Of a stretch of 29,503 nt of DNA, positions 11,000 to 21,790 are shown one piece after another. Position 1 is the stretch's first letter. Each line of letters opens with the position of its first letter. Made by a program: the position numbers and the translations under genes. The stretch covers positions 1-29,503 of the forward strand of contig JPHH03000118.1 in NCBI GenBank assembly GCA_000750105.3, in the 5' to 3' direction. The notes under the pieces are model-generated. The model was not told where the DNA came from. It ran no database searches and saw only the letters and a program-made list of their open reading frames with translations. Origin of the DNA: Tolypocladium sp. Sup5 PDA-1. Its lineage: Eukaryota > Ascomycota > Sordariomycetes > Hypocreales > Ophiocordycipitaceae.

Positions 11000-13142
11000 T
11001 GGAGGCAATTATCGGCTTGCACAGGCGGTTTAGCCTTGCTGCTTTCAACTGAATCGAGAATCGGCCGCCCCAAGCTGCGGCAGGGAAGAAGCTTCGTGGT
11101 TCTGCTGGTCAAGATGGTGGTTCTAGGTGGGATGAACATGCACCGCTCGTACTTTTTTTTTTTTGCGCCTCCCAGTTCTGGGGTCCCGTATCTTATCGCG
11201 GGCAATTGAGATTTCCAAAAAGGGAAGGGCGGGTGGGTACCCGCTGTGATCCTGGGCGCTCTCTGCCCTACGGTGCCGATCAAGTACCCCGAGGTACTCC
11301 GTACCTCAAGCAAGGCGCGTTGCCTTGGTTGAGGGCAGCTTAGGTGCGGCACAGTGCCTCGGGCTTGAATCAAAACAAAATGAAAGAGGTGTACCAGCCC
11401 TGATCTTTACATATTTTTGGATTTTCTCTCCTTGACCTTGCTCAAGGTACATGTTCAGCAACCGAGGCCGAATACAGGCAGACCGAGACGCCAGGTACCT
11501 CGGGGTACTACGTAGCACCCCAGCACTTGGGGTGAATACTCCAAGGAAATACTTTGCTCCCACAATAAAGTTCTGTGTCCCGTATCATGTGACGCATTGA
11601 TTCGAGATGCTGTATACGTATGTATAAAAGAATGGAAATTGGTACCAAGTACCTTGGCATTTGTGCTTTCAACAGCAATTGGTTGACGTCTCACCATGGC
11701 TGGTCTAGCAACTACGTACGGATACGCACGACAGAGTCGAACGCAACAGAAACCAGCTATAGCGAGATGCTTTTGCATTCATCCAATCTATCCTAATTCC
11801 TATTAACCAACTATCAGTTGCAAACTGCAGCTGGCCTCTACGTATTAACGTGCCCAATCAAACATGCCCTAGATAAATATACGCCGACATTCATCGATAC
11901 ACATCGTAACACAGTCATAAGTGGTGCGTGTCATAAAATGCTTCCGGCCTTGCCAGATGATCTTCGACTTTTATCGCGAGAGCGCGGCGACTGCATGAGG
12001 AGTCAGCCTAATTTGAACCCAAGAACCTAAGCCAACCGTGTGTAGCACTTACAAACCCTAGCTTCCCACGATTTTATTGGGTCCGCCTTGGGCTTCGTAT
12101 GAGAGGCCTTGGTCTTTTCTCCTTTGGACGAACTGCTCAGGCTTGTTTCTAGACGCCAGATTAGTAACTCGTGGCGATAAAGAAGAGACAGCCGGGGTCT
12201 ATGCATGACATACTACTGAGTTTTTCGGACATGGACTTGGATTTATCGACGAGGGTTTCTTCTGATGGTGCGTCTCGGAGGTAGAGCTTGTTGGAGGCCT
12301 GGGCCTGCGATGCTTGTTGGGAAGGCATTGTGTGTGTTGTATGGGCTTCACCGTAGACGCAGGTTCTGAAGGGTCGAGGCTGGACGCGGGATGGATTCGA
12401 TTTCTCTCAAGGACAAGTTGGCAGTGTTTGTTGTTCCGTCTTCACCTACTCATGGGTGGGAGTGATGCGATTATGGCGAGTTTCTCTCCGAGTTATTGCA
12501 AGATTGTTTGGTTGCGGTCTGGTCTGCCGGAAGACTCAACCGGGCGGAACAAGCACGACTTAAATACCTGCTCGTTTTCCATCCCAGACCGCTGGCAGCA
12601 TCGCCTGTCAATACCGTCAAGGGCGGCTTCGGCTTCAGACCCATTGTGCAATCCATTGACTCACTGACGACCTTCACCGATTTGGTCAGCCGCGTGTGTA
12701 AGTCGGTTGCAGAGTCTCGATACGATGCGGAGTCATTGGCCGATGGTCGATGTCGGCCCACTTGAGTGCGCCCTTGCGCCAGCCTCTTGCTTTGGAATAT
12801 CCAGGTTTGGGCTGCCATGTGGTGGTGGATCTGTCAGCGGCAACGATATGTCAGCCTATCAGGTGGACCAGCCGAGGCCGAAGCCGAAGCCGAAGCCGAA
12901 ATCCTGACCCGTCATCCACCCAATACGTACGAATACGGAGGCAAGGAGCAAGATAAATCATTAATTTACCAACCACCACCCGTATGCGACGTGAAAACAC
13001 CAGCAGAACCGCATCGAGGCCGAAGCCGAAGCCGAAGCCGGGCGCTCGCTACTGTCTGGTGCATCTCGCCGTTTGATTCAACGCCGTCCATTCACGATTC
13101 ATGCACGCGCGGCGTCGTACCATTTAGCCCAAGCCACATGTC
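11000..13142. other. 2.1-kb divergent intergenic region between ERB1 and the Zn2Cys6 gene
   Basis: No supported gene. Contents: an 11-nt T run at about 11153-11164; a palindromic GTACTCCGTAC at 11294-11304; a 14-bp inverted pair GTACCCCGAGGTAC (11284-11297) and its complement (11495-11508); and a TATAAAA box on the plus strand at about 11623-11629 with no gene behind it. Two short GCCGAA arrays lie near the Zn2Cys6 gene (separate entry). A GGGTTCAAAT stretch on the minus strand near 12010-12020 was checked as a tRNA T-arm but has no pairing stem. Confidence 0.5.
12871..13042. repeat. Two short (GCCGAA)n hexanucleotide arrays
   Basis: Hexanucleotide GCCGAA/GCCGAG is repeated about 5 times at 12871-12900 and about 4 times at 13016-13041, each preceded by GAGGCC. 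The 115 bp between them is not repetitive. Both sit in the region just before the Zn2Cys6 start codon. Confidence 0.75.
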
Positions 13143-15453
13143 ATGCCGGCGCTGCCCAGCCAGCCGAGTGCGGGACGCAACGGTGACACGACCGCTTCCG
13201 GCTCGCCGGTGCTACTGCGCCGCCGCAACGGCCGACCCCACGCGTGCGATCCCTGCCGCCGCCGCAAAGTCGCCTGCGACCACACCCAGCCCATCTGCAG
13301 GCGGTGCAGCGACAGGAACCAGGACGAGGACTGCACGTACACGGCCTCGGCCCCGAGACCGGCGGCTCGGCTGAAGAAGCCGACGACGAGAAGTGGTAGT
13401 GGTGGCTCACCATCGGAGGGATCCGCGCCGCTCCCGGCTCCGTCTCCGGGCTTGGCCCCGACCCTAGCCCCGGCTCCGGCCCCGGTCGTCTCCGGCCACC
13501 ACCCTCGCAGCCCGTCCGCGACGGCGGCGGCGACGACGACCAGTATAGACAGGCCGGGCTACCTCGGCTTCACCAGCTACTCCACTGTCTACGAGGAGAC
13601 GAGAAACTGCCTGTCAACCCTCCAGGGGTTCCAGCCCTGGCTCAGTGACACGCTCGCGGGCGGCCACAATGCGCAGCCGTGGGACCCTTCGGAGCTGCTC
13701 GCCTCACCGACGCGCGATATGTGGCTCGTCGTGCTGCGCAGCCTGCCCACGCCCGCGGTGAGCAACATTTCGCTCACCGGCATGCCGCACTTCCAGGAGT
13801 GCTGGGCTCGAGTCGTTGCCCGGCGCATTCTTGGCTCGCTCCGGGACCTGTTCGGCACCTACCTGGGGCCTCAATGCTCCCGCTCCGACGCGCAGCTGCA
13901 GCAGGTGGCCCGGTTCCTGACCAAGAACACGGTCAAGCCGTTTCGGGAGAACGTGGCTCACCCCGACGAGTGGATCGGCCAGTTCTCGGGCCACAACCTG
14001 CGGTGGGAGTCCCTGGGTCTCCTCTATACCTTCAGCGAGATGGGCCAGAGCGAGTGCGAGCCTGGAGGAAGCGATGAATGGATCCAGGTCTCGCGGGTCT
14101 GCCTGGGCCTATGCATCGACCTCGCCCGGCGCTTCTCCTACGGCTCCAGCCTGATGTTGCTGCTCTGCCTGCGGCGGACGGTGGTTGAGTCGATGCTCGC
14201 GGGCGACGCCAGTAAGTAGGCACCCTGGGTAGCACCCATCTGTATAATGACATGACAGGCAGGCCTGTGCTGCTGGAGATATCACGCCGAGTCGGTGGCC
14301 ATGATGACGTTCCTCGGCCTCCACGCCGAGACCGACGACGCCTCCTATCGACCGTCGCTGTCCTCGGAGCACAGACGAAGGCTCGCCGCAAGGACTTTTA
14401 GCAGGGAAAAGGTGCTCGTCACCTTCACCGGAAGGCCGCCGCTCATCAGTCGCAGATACACCTCGACGCCCCTGCCCCTCGATCTCGACGACAACGTCCT
14501 GCTTGCTGGCGAGCCCGCCTTGACCCGCGCGGTTCGCTCACTGGATGCCAGGGGGTGGAACACCAGCGGCGACGTGTACCCGGTGACCCTTTTGCGCGCT
14601 CGCACCATGTCTGCCTTTATCCGAGACGAGCTCGTCGAGATTGCCCTCGGCAGCCCCGGGCATCACTCGGTAGAGTCCCTCCTGTGCGGTGATATCCGAT
14701 GCCAACATAAGAAGCCGACATGATTTGGGCTGACCGACGCTGATAGGGACATCAAAGAGCGGCAGATGCGTGCCAAGGCCGAGTTTCCCTCGTCACTCAC
14801 ATACGACGCTCGCGATCTCACGGACCCGTCCATCCACGCCAGCACCCTCTACGCCAGGCTCTTGGTCCAGCTGGACCATCTGCAAAACCTCTTCGTGGCT
14901 GAGAGGCTGCTGCTTCGACGCGGCCGACCCGACGAGGGCGACCTGCTCGTCGTCAGCTTCGAGATGGTGTCCCTCACGCTCACCTTTTGGACGCACAAGG
15001 ACCGGCTCGCCGAGGTGCGCCGTGACTTTGAGTGGCTTGTAAGTCTGCCTTTCTGTCCTTGCATTCCCAAGCTTGGACTACTCACTGACTGGCTCATGAT
15101 ACCAGCTCATGGCCTACGGTGCGCCAGGCGGCGGCATCCTCTGCATGGAGCTTCTCGACCCGTCCTTCTCTGGCCTCCATCCAAAGTGCTCGAGGCTCAG
15201 CCGCGCAAGCATCGTTCAACAACTCAGTCTTCTCATGGGCTTCCTCGACTGGGTTCCTGCGTCAGCCCCCAACGCCGACCTGTGTGCAAACTGCAAGCTG
15301 GTCATTCAGCACGTTCTGGATCACAGCCTCAACGCCGCCACCGGCAGTAGCTGGCCACCCCGGGCGCTCGATGATATGCAGTTTGACTTTAACTTTGAGC
15401 TCCTGGACACCTTTGGGTGGATGCGCCCAGATGTGCAGGCCAGCGGCCTCTGA
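13143..15453 (+). CDS. Zn(II)2Cys6 fungal transcription factor
   Basis: Four exons: 13143-14211, 14263-14683, 14747-15038 and 15106-15453; phases close and the protein is 709 aa. The Zn2Cys6 cluster lies at residues 35-64 as C-x2-C-x6-C-x6-C-x2-C-x8-C (HACDPCRRRKVAC...), preceded and followed by basic residues. A Pro/Ala/Ser/Thr-rich linker spans about 65-135. The rest is helical and resembles the middle/C-terminal region of a Pezizomycotina-wide regulator group, with stretches such as WAGFLGLHA-like MMTFLGLHA, LQNLFVAERLLLRRG and LLMAYGAPGGG. Exon 2 ends at an unusual GTGCGG donor; it was chosen because it restores ESLL-DIKERQ in frame. Targets cannot be read from sequence. Nearness to the purine genes gives only weak grounds for a link. 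Confidence 0.9.
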
Positions 15454-15947
15454 GGTGGACGACGGCTGACACTGCTGTGAAAGGCGCCAACAATGGGCAT
15501 TGGGCATCGAAGGCAAGACAAAGGCGATGAAGGTCACGGGGTAGCCATGAACTGAGTGAGCGAGGGCACGGCGGTGTCGCTTCGACAGATGGCACGCGCA
15601 GGCCGTGATCTGAGTAGCCTCCCCCCGAGACACCCTGAGATTGCGGGCTCGGTCGTAGCAAATTATTTTCGATTTGTCCTCCCCTGACACTTGGATGTAA
15701 GTATTGTAGAGCCGCCGAGATGACATCAAATAGCTGCGTCGGGAGAAGGCCATGTTTTGAATCTCAAACTCGCGTCTTGGTATTAAACATCTCTCCACCT
15801 CCGTTTCTTTCCAACCTCAGCGCATGATGTAAGCTCTGATTACATCTAGCCGTCGGCCACAAACCTCTTGCAGTCTTCTCGGGGTTAGCCGACCATAGGG
15901 GCGTGGGCTTATGAGCCTCGGGGCACATATACCTTTCCCTTGTTCAA
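15454..15947. other. Intergenic between convergent Zn2Cys6 and rhodopsin-like genes
   Basis: Just under 500 bp of 3' flanks. No gene, RNA or repeat recognised; a spurious minus-strand frame overlaps the end of the Zn2Cys6 gene. Confidence 0.45.
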
Positions 15948-17493
15948 CTAGCTTGCGTTACCCACGACCGTCGATTTTGTTCCTAGAGCACCATGCCACG
16001 CGGGTTGCACCTCGGCCCCATCCAGTTGTATCTCGCTCGCGTCGTTTCCATTAACACTATACTCGTTGCGTTGCCATATCTGCAGTGGCAAAGCCTGTCT
16101 ATGTGCGAGATCCTCGGTGCTCTCCGACCTGCCGTTTTCGCTTCTCGTGCGGAGATCGCTCTGCTGTCTTTGGTTCAGCTCGGCGCTCGCCGTTGCATAT
16201 TTCATGTAGCGTGTCCGTTTCGTCCGCTTGACCAGGTCGCCGAAAGCCCCGAGGTCGAATGCCTTTCGAAGCAGCGCATATAGGTGCGGAACGTTTGCCA
16301 CGATGACGGCAGTGCTGGCCTCGCGCACGTACCAGTAGATCCACAGGATGCTTTCTGGGTGTGCGAAGCAGTAGTATCTACTGAGTGTTGCCGAGATGAT
16401 CTGCGTTGTGTTGGGCGGGGTCAGATAGGGGCAAAGGAAAGAATATCCAGGGGGTATGCACAGGGGAAATGACTTACGACAAAGATCCCGAAGCTGAAAA
16501 TTCCAGTAATGGCTGCCTTTCTGTAGGGGAGGCACCCATGAGTTTCAGATCCATCTATCCTGGAAGTGCCAGCATAAATAGAGAACTTACTGCTTCCATG
16601 GTAATTGCGAGCTCAGCAACAACGATACAGGGACGGCAAGCATTAAGACATCGGACGAAATATTAAAGACGTAGGACATGACGAGATGTTTTTGTGATGT
16701 TTCGCATTGCGCTTTGCCAGAATTAGAGTTAGTGAAGGACCATAGGGGAGGTTGTGACACCACAGGCAAAACTTACGGTCGTTGTCATCGAACACTCGAA
16801 AGTAATTAACAAACGGGCGGCACCAGATGCCGAAGAAGAAGATCTCGGTCACCAGCCAGCCCAGGACAACATAGCCCATCAAGAGCTTGACCTGTACCTG
16901 CTTCTTCAACCCCGAGCTGTATTTGCCAACAGTTAGCATCGGAGACAAATTGCACGGTGCGGGCTAACATGGATGCTCACGTTAACTTAAAGTACAAGAG
17001 ACACATGCATGTTTTGCACAGGAACTGTGTCATGACCATTGACTCCTCGATGACGAAGGTTATCTTGCTCCCATAGACCCGGTCATTGATTTCTGCATCA
17101 GTCATACCAGCGGTGCCGGTAGGGGGTAGGATATTTGTGCGAGGATGCTCTTCCTGTACGTTCACCCAGATGGTGAGATTGGTGTAGAAGCCCTGATGTG
17201 GACATGGAGTCCTCGGCGTTATTATAGCCTGGCATCAAGCGGAAAGGCAGGTGGATAAGCTGGGGCTCTTACAAAGGCCAGCACCATCAAGATGTCCTCC
17301 AGCTCAAAGTAACGCCATCCTCCCAAGCGGATCGCTCGGGACACACTGAGCGTCCATTATGGTCAGCCTCGTCACTTCAGTTCAAGGGTTGGCCCAGGTC
17401 AGTAGGCATAGGCCGTACTTACTACCGGCAAATAACCGTCAGGCAAACAAACGAAAACCACGTCCACGACTCGACGAGGCGGCTGTCGGTCAT
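15948..17493 (-). CDS. Fungal rhodopsin-like seven-TM integral membrane protein
   Basis: Seven exons on the minus strand: 17493-17423, 17345-17273, 17192-16981, 16916-16777, 16711-16591, 16520-16478 and 16400-15948. Most donors are GTAAGT; all phases close, giving 370 aa. The sequence has seven hydrophobic segments, starting at WTWFSFVCLTVICRYVSR (about 10-27) and ending near YWYVREASTAVIVANVPHL. It shows hallmarks of the fungal rhodopsin-like domain found in Pth11-type receptors and many orphan proteins: LEDILM after TM1, a GSK..FVIEE segment before TM3, NDPQCETSQKH before TM5, and VFNISSDVLMLAVPV in TM5. No CFEM domain precedes it. The tail from about residue 280 is hydrophilic and cytosolic in the usual topology. 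It could be a receptor-like sensor; ligand and G-protein coupling are unknown. Confidence 0.85.
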
Positions 17494-19163
17494 CGGTGCG
17501 TGCAGAGCGATTTGTCCTGGCTGCGGCGAAGGGTAGGATCCCACTCTCTGGCGGCCCCGTTCACATGGCCATTAGATGCACGAATACGGATAGTCGCCAA
17601 GATATATTTGCTCCAAGTAGGGTAGGGATGGCATCGGCGACACGGCAGACCCCATAGAACGCCGAAGCGTACGTAGCATGTCGTGTAACTTACACGGTTA
17701 AGCACGATCAAGCCTCCCATTCGTCCCCTGCTGACCTCGTGCTACAGTGGCTTGATGCTCTCCGCGTAAAGGACTGGAGGACCCGGGAGCACGGCATCGA
17801 GAGAACAAAGGGTTTCCTTCTGTGGCCATGATGATCGGATCTTTTGCCGTGGCCAGGCCGCGAGCATATCAGAGGCCCGAGAACCGGTGGCGTCTACATG
17901 GAGCCAACGCTGGGTAACATCGTCAAACAACACTGTCGCTTAATTTCCGAGCGCGGACGACGGCGCTTTGCTCCCTCACCCAATGGCTCTATGCGGCGCA
18001 GGATCAGCAGTTGATTGCCACCAGACTGCATTGACGGCGGTGAGAGTGCGGGACCTACTTGACAGGACCGGCTGCAGATCGGGCCAACTCGGGTGGCAGA
18101 TCTGCGAGATGCAGCCTTGGACACGGCATTGATCACCAGGGTAGCATCCAAATGGTTGCGGGCGCATGTACCTCGTACATTTGGTGAGACTGACTGGAAC
18201 GCAGCAGCTTATTATCATGAAGGGTGAGCGAAGGCTCTATTGAACCTTCAATGCATGCGCCGCAAACCCCCCCCTCTCCTGCTGTTCCTGCTATTAACTT
18301 ACTTGGAACCGCTTCGAGATTCTACCTTGTAGCCCCTGCAGGGTAGTCCGTATGTACAGTTGCAAAGCTGGAGCCTCTCCAGAAGACATTTACAAGTGTT
18401 CTGCTTATGTACGCACTCCATGTCAGCCACCTCCAGAGGGCTGGGCCAATATGGTCCTTGCGCTGCGGCGTCATCATGCCAATGTCTCGGGATACATGTA
18501 GACATGCACATCCAGGCTGCGATCCGTATCTCCTACGACGCTGTACTTTGTACGGCTGCATCTTTCCCTCCGTCCCAGTGGCAACAGAGAGTACATCACT
18601 CCAGTTTGCCTTCCATGTTATGTCGAAGTACGACCAAGGACGGAGTGTGCTCGTTTGTATGTAACAATCCGTATGTAATCGGTAGCTACAGATATCATAC
18701 GTATACTAAGTTGGGCGGACGGTGCTTGCCCATGCAAGGGGGTCGAATCCTACATGTAACATGGCAAAAAGTTCCCCCACGGGATGACAATAACTTGAGG
18801 GGTTAGGGCTTGGCTGATATGCCGCTCGTGCCACCAACACCAACACCAGCACCTGCCTGGTCTTGCAGCACGGCATCAAGTACGGACACCTGCCGGGTCT
18901 TGATACTGCACAGGTCAGGTAGGTAGGCAGGTGAGGTAGTACTGCAACTACAGCCGTATGCACGTACTGTTAGCGCAAGTACGAAGTACATGCGTGCTGG
19001 CCTCAGTCACTTGATGGCACCAGACAGTCATCGGTGCCCTCTCTTTCTTCTCTTCTCTTCTCCTCCCTCGCCACATACATGTACAGGTACGAGTAGTGAG
19101 TGGCTCATTGGACGCACAGTCTCACACGAAACTGTGCTGACCTGGCACAGCACCCCGTCAGCC
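17494..19163. other. Divergent intergenic region between rhodopsin-like and permease genes
   Basis: About 1.7 kb that must carry both promoters. No supported gene. Many short TACGTA/GTACGTA-like and CAGGTAGGTAGG-like motifs occur at about 18,540-18,990. I looked for nitrogen-type HGATAR clusters and found none convincing. A CT-rich stretch at about 19,040-19,070 precedes the permease start. Confidence 0.45.
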
Positions 19164-21000
19164 ATGGCGACCTCGGGGGACCTCGAGAAGCAGCATCAGC
19201 AGCCTGACAACGAGTCCGCTGCCTCGTCGGGCCATGGGCAGCCCGTGCTGGCTGCACGTGGTGACCCGGACGAGGCGCGCGTTGGCGCCATCCGCGAGAG
19301 CAGCGCCGTACTGCGGTTCCTTGTCAACGTCGAGAGCCGCATAGACAGCCTGGCCAGGTTCGAGGCCATGGGCGTGGAGCGGGTGCCCGAGGACAAACGG
19401 CGTCCTCCGCAGAAGCTCAATGTAAGTGGCTGAATCTCTTGCAGAAGCTCAGTGTAAGTGGGCAAAGAGCAATGGACATGAAGGGAGCGAGAGCATCTCA
19501 AAGGGCTACTGCCGTGGAATCATAAACGTATCATCCTGATCATCGACCAGATGCTGCTGTTCTGGTTCTCCGTGCTCCTCAGCCCGACGCTCGTGCCGAT
19601 TGGCATGCTTGGGCCCATCCTGGGCCTCTCGGTCAACACCTCCGTCATCCTCACCGTCTTCGCAGCCGTCACCGGGTCTACGGTTCCCGCCTTCACGGCC
19701 ACGCTCAGCCCGCTCACTGGGCTGCGCCAGATCGCGGTGGCTCGCTACTCCCTGGGCATCTGGGGAGCCAAGTTGTGCTGCGTGCTCAACGTCCTCGTCA
19801 ACATTGGCTATGCGACCATTGCCAGCATCGTCGGGGGCCAGCTGCTGCGCGCCGTGTCCGGAGGGGGCCTCTCCCTCGTTGTCGGCATCGTCGTCATAGT
19901 GGTCCTGGCCTTTGCCATCTCCTTTTTCGGCTACGCCATTATCCACCACTACGAGAGGTATGCCTGGATCTTTGCCTTTGTCTTGCTGTGCGTCTTGTAT
20001 GGGCAGGCGCACGAGCACTTCACACCAACCCCTGGCTTGAACGTCGACTCTGGGCTGGACTACAGCGGGTCCTGCTTGACCTACTTTGCAGTCATCTTCG
20101 GGGTGTGCTGCTCGTGGTGTCCGATATCTGGCGACTACTACGTGCACTATCCCGCCGACACGAGCAGGTGGCTGGTGTTTGGGTTGACATACGCTGGCCT
20201 GATACTGCCAACCATCTTTGTCGGGATCCTGGGCAACTACTTTGGGGGCATCATTGCCTCGGACGAGCGTCTCGCAGCCATCTACGGTGACGGCGGCGTG
20301 GGATCCCTGATCCTCGCCGTCATGTCGCCCCCGGCCGCCTGGGGCAAGTTTGCGTGCGTCTTGTTTGTGCTGTCTTTTCGTACGTCCTTGTTCAGTCTAT
20401 ATCAGCAAGACCGGGAACTCTCTCGGCATGACTGACCGCAGCACAGTGGGCAACGTCATCTGCAACATCTACTCGAGCGCGCTCTCGATCCAACTGCTCG
20501 GGAAGCATTTCATCGCCGTGCCCCGTTTTGTTTGGTGTACCATGTTGTCTGCCGCTACCTTTGCCCTCGCGTACGGCGGCCGCAACGTCCTCGAGACAAT
20601 CATCAATAACCTGCTCTCGATGCTGGGTTACTGGACTCTCGCCTTTGCCCTGACCCTGCTCATTGAGCATTTCTGGTTCCGCCCGCACATTGGAGGTTAC
20701 GAGCTGAGCGCCTGGCAGGACCCCGAGCGCTTGCCATGGGGCCTCGCTGGAACCGCGTCCCTCCTCATTGGCATCGGCTTCTCTTTCCTCGGCATGGACC
20801 AGACCTGGGTCAGTGATCGTCTGCGGTCTCTCCCTGTTTGGCAACGGATTCAACTGATAGCGTGGCTCTAGTACGTCGCCCCTATCGCGAGGCAGATTGG
20901 CGTGCACGGCGGAGACGTGGGCGATGAGCTCACGCTGGTCTCTGTGCTCCTCTCGTACCCTCTGCTCAGGGCACTTGAGCTCAAGTACGTCGGCCGATGA
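19164..21000 (+). CDS. NCS1-family purine/cytosine permease (Fcy2/FcyB type)
   Basis: Four exons: 19164-19421, 19551-20379, 20447-20808 and 20872-21000, giving 525 aa, a usual length for the family. The hydrophilic N-terminus (1-85) carries the Fcy2-like segment ESRIDSLARFEAMGVERVPE just before TM1. About twelve hydrophobic segments follow, with conserved landmarks LLFWFSVLLSPTLVPIGMLG (TM1), CPISGDYYVHYPADTS (between middle helices) and QTWYVAPIARQIG before the last helix; it ends ELKYVGR. Members are plasma-membrane proton symporters for cytosine, adenine, guanine or hypoxanthine. The downstream guanine deaminase favours purines here, but this is inference. An upstream in-frame Met at 18990 is possible by frame but adds no family sequence. 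Intron 1 contains a copied splice donor (see findings). The third donor is GTCAGT. Confidence 0.92.
19411..19461 (+). repeat. Local duplication of the intron-1 donor region of the permease gene
   Basis: The 19-bp sequence AGAAGCTCARTGTAAGTGG occurs at 19411-19429, spanning the exon-1/intron-1 junction, and again at 19443-19461 inside the intron, 32 bp on, with one mismatch (A/G). Both copies contain an intact GTAAGT. Confidence 0.9.
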
Positions 21001-21790
21001 AGCAGCGGATGCGGGTGTCGTGAAGGATGACGAAGGAACTCACTGGTGCCCCCGGGGGGGTGGTCGTGAGCCGTAGTGACTGGAGAGGCCTCCTTGAAGC
21101 AGGCCCGGAGCATGTAGAGCACGAAATGGGCCAGGTGCCCAAGGCGGCACAGAGACAGGGAAGGTCGTAGCGAGTCTGCAACGGTGAAGACCACAGGCAT
21201 CGTCAACCACCAGGTGCAACGTAGTGTGTTGGTGTGTAAGTCGACGACCTGCCCCCCCAAGAAGCAAGAGGTTTGCGGTCAACGGTCAACGGCACTTGGA
21301 TCTTCATGCTAGGTGTAGATTTGTCGACAGAGGTCAATTGGGCACCTGAATGGGTGGTGGATGGGCAACCGAGCGCTGGGTAGAGTTTGTGACAGGGAGG
21401 GTGATATGGTGATCCACGTCGTGCATGTACGGAGTACCTTGGGGATACAGCTGTGCCTAAGGCAACGACCAGCGCACCTCATAGTTGGTACCGTAGCGTC
21501 ACATAAGGGTACATCGGGTCAGCCTCTCTACTCCTACACCTCCGACTCCTACCAACAGCCTTTCATCGGACCGTGTTGGTTGTTCCTTCGTTGTCACATC
21601 CAGTCAGCCCCCGCATCAAGTCATCGCCAACTCCGCGGGGCAAGCATCGTCGATTCCTTCATTACCCTCTCTGCCTTCGATATCTACCACCAAGCCCGTG
21701 ATACGCATTAGCCGTGGGCCTTGGTCGTTGAAGAGGGCAACGAAGACGCATCATCGACGACTCACCGTCGTCACCTGCGCTCATCTCATC
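21001..21790. other. Intergenic: permease 3' flank and guanine deaminase promoter
   Basis: About 790 bp between two co-directional genes. No gene recognised. It contains the palindromic element GTACGGAGTAC at 21427-21437 and a G run near 21053-21062. The frame upstream of the deaminase ATG is open back to a GTG at 21698 but shows no family sequence there, so it is treated as 5' UTR. Confidence 0.5.

Noticed and set aside
10322..11008. Start of ERB1 at 11008
   Set aside because: The codon there is TTG; the first ATG in frame is at 10999.
12000..12080. Possible tRNA because of GGGTTCAAAT on the minus strand
   Set aside because: No complementary T-stem and no acceptor or D arm nearby.
18540..19163. 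Nitrogen GATA-factor sites in the permease promoter
   Set aside because: GATA words occur but almost none fit HGATAR, and no close pairs were seen.
21698..21790. N-terminal extension of guanine deaminase
   Set aside because: The extension starts at GTG and shows no family sequence; ATG at 21791 fits the known N-terminus.
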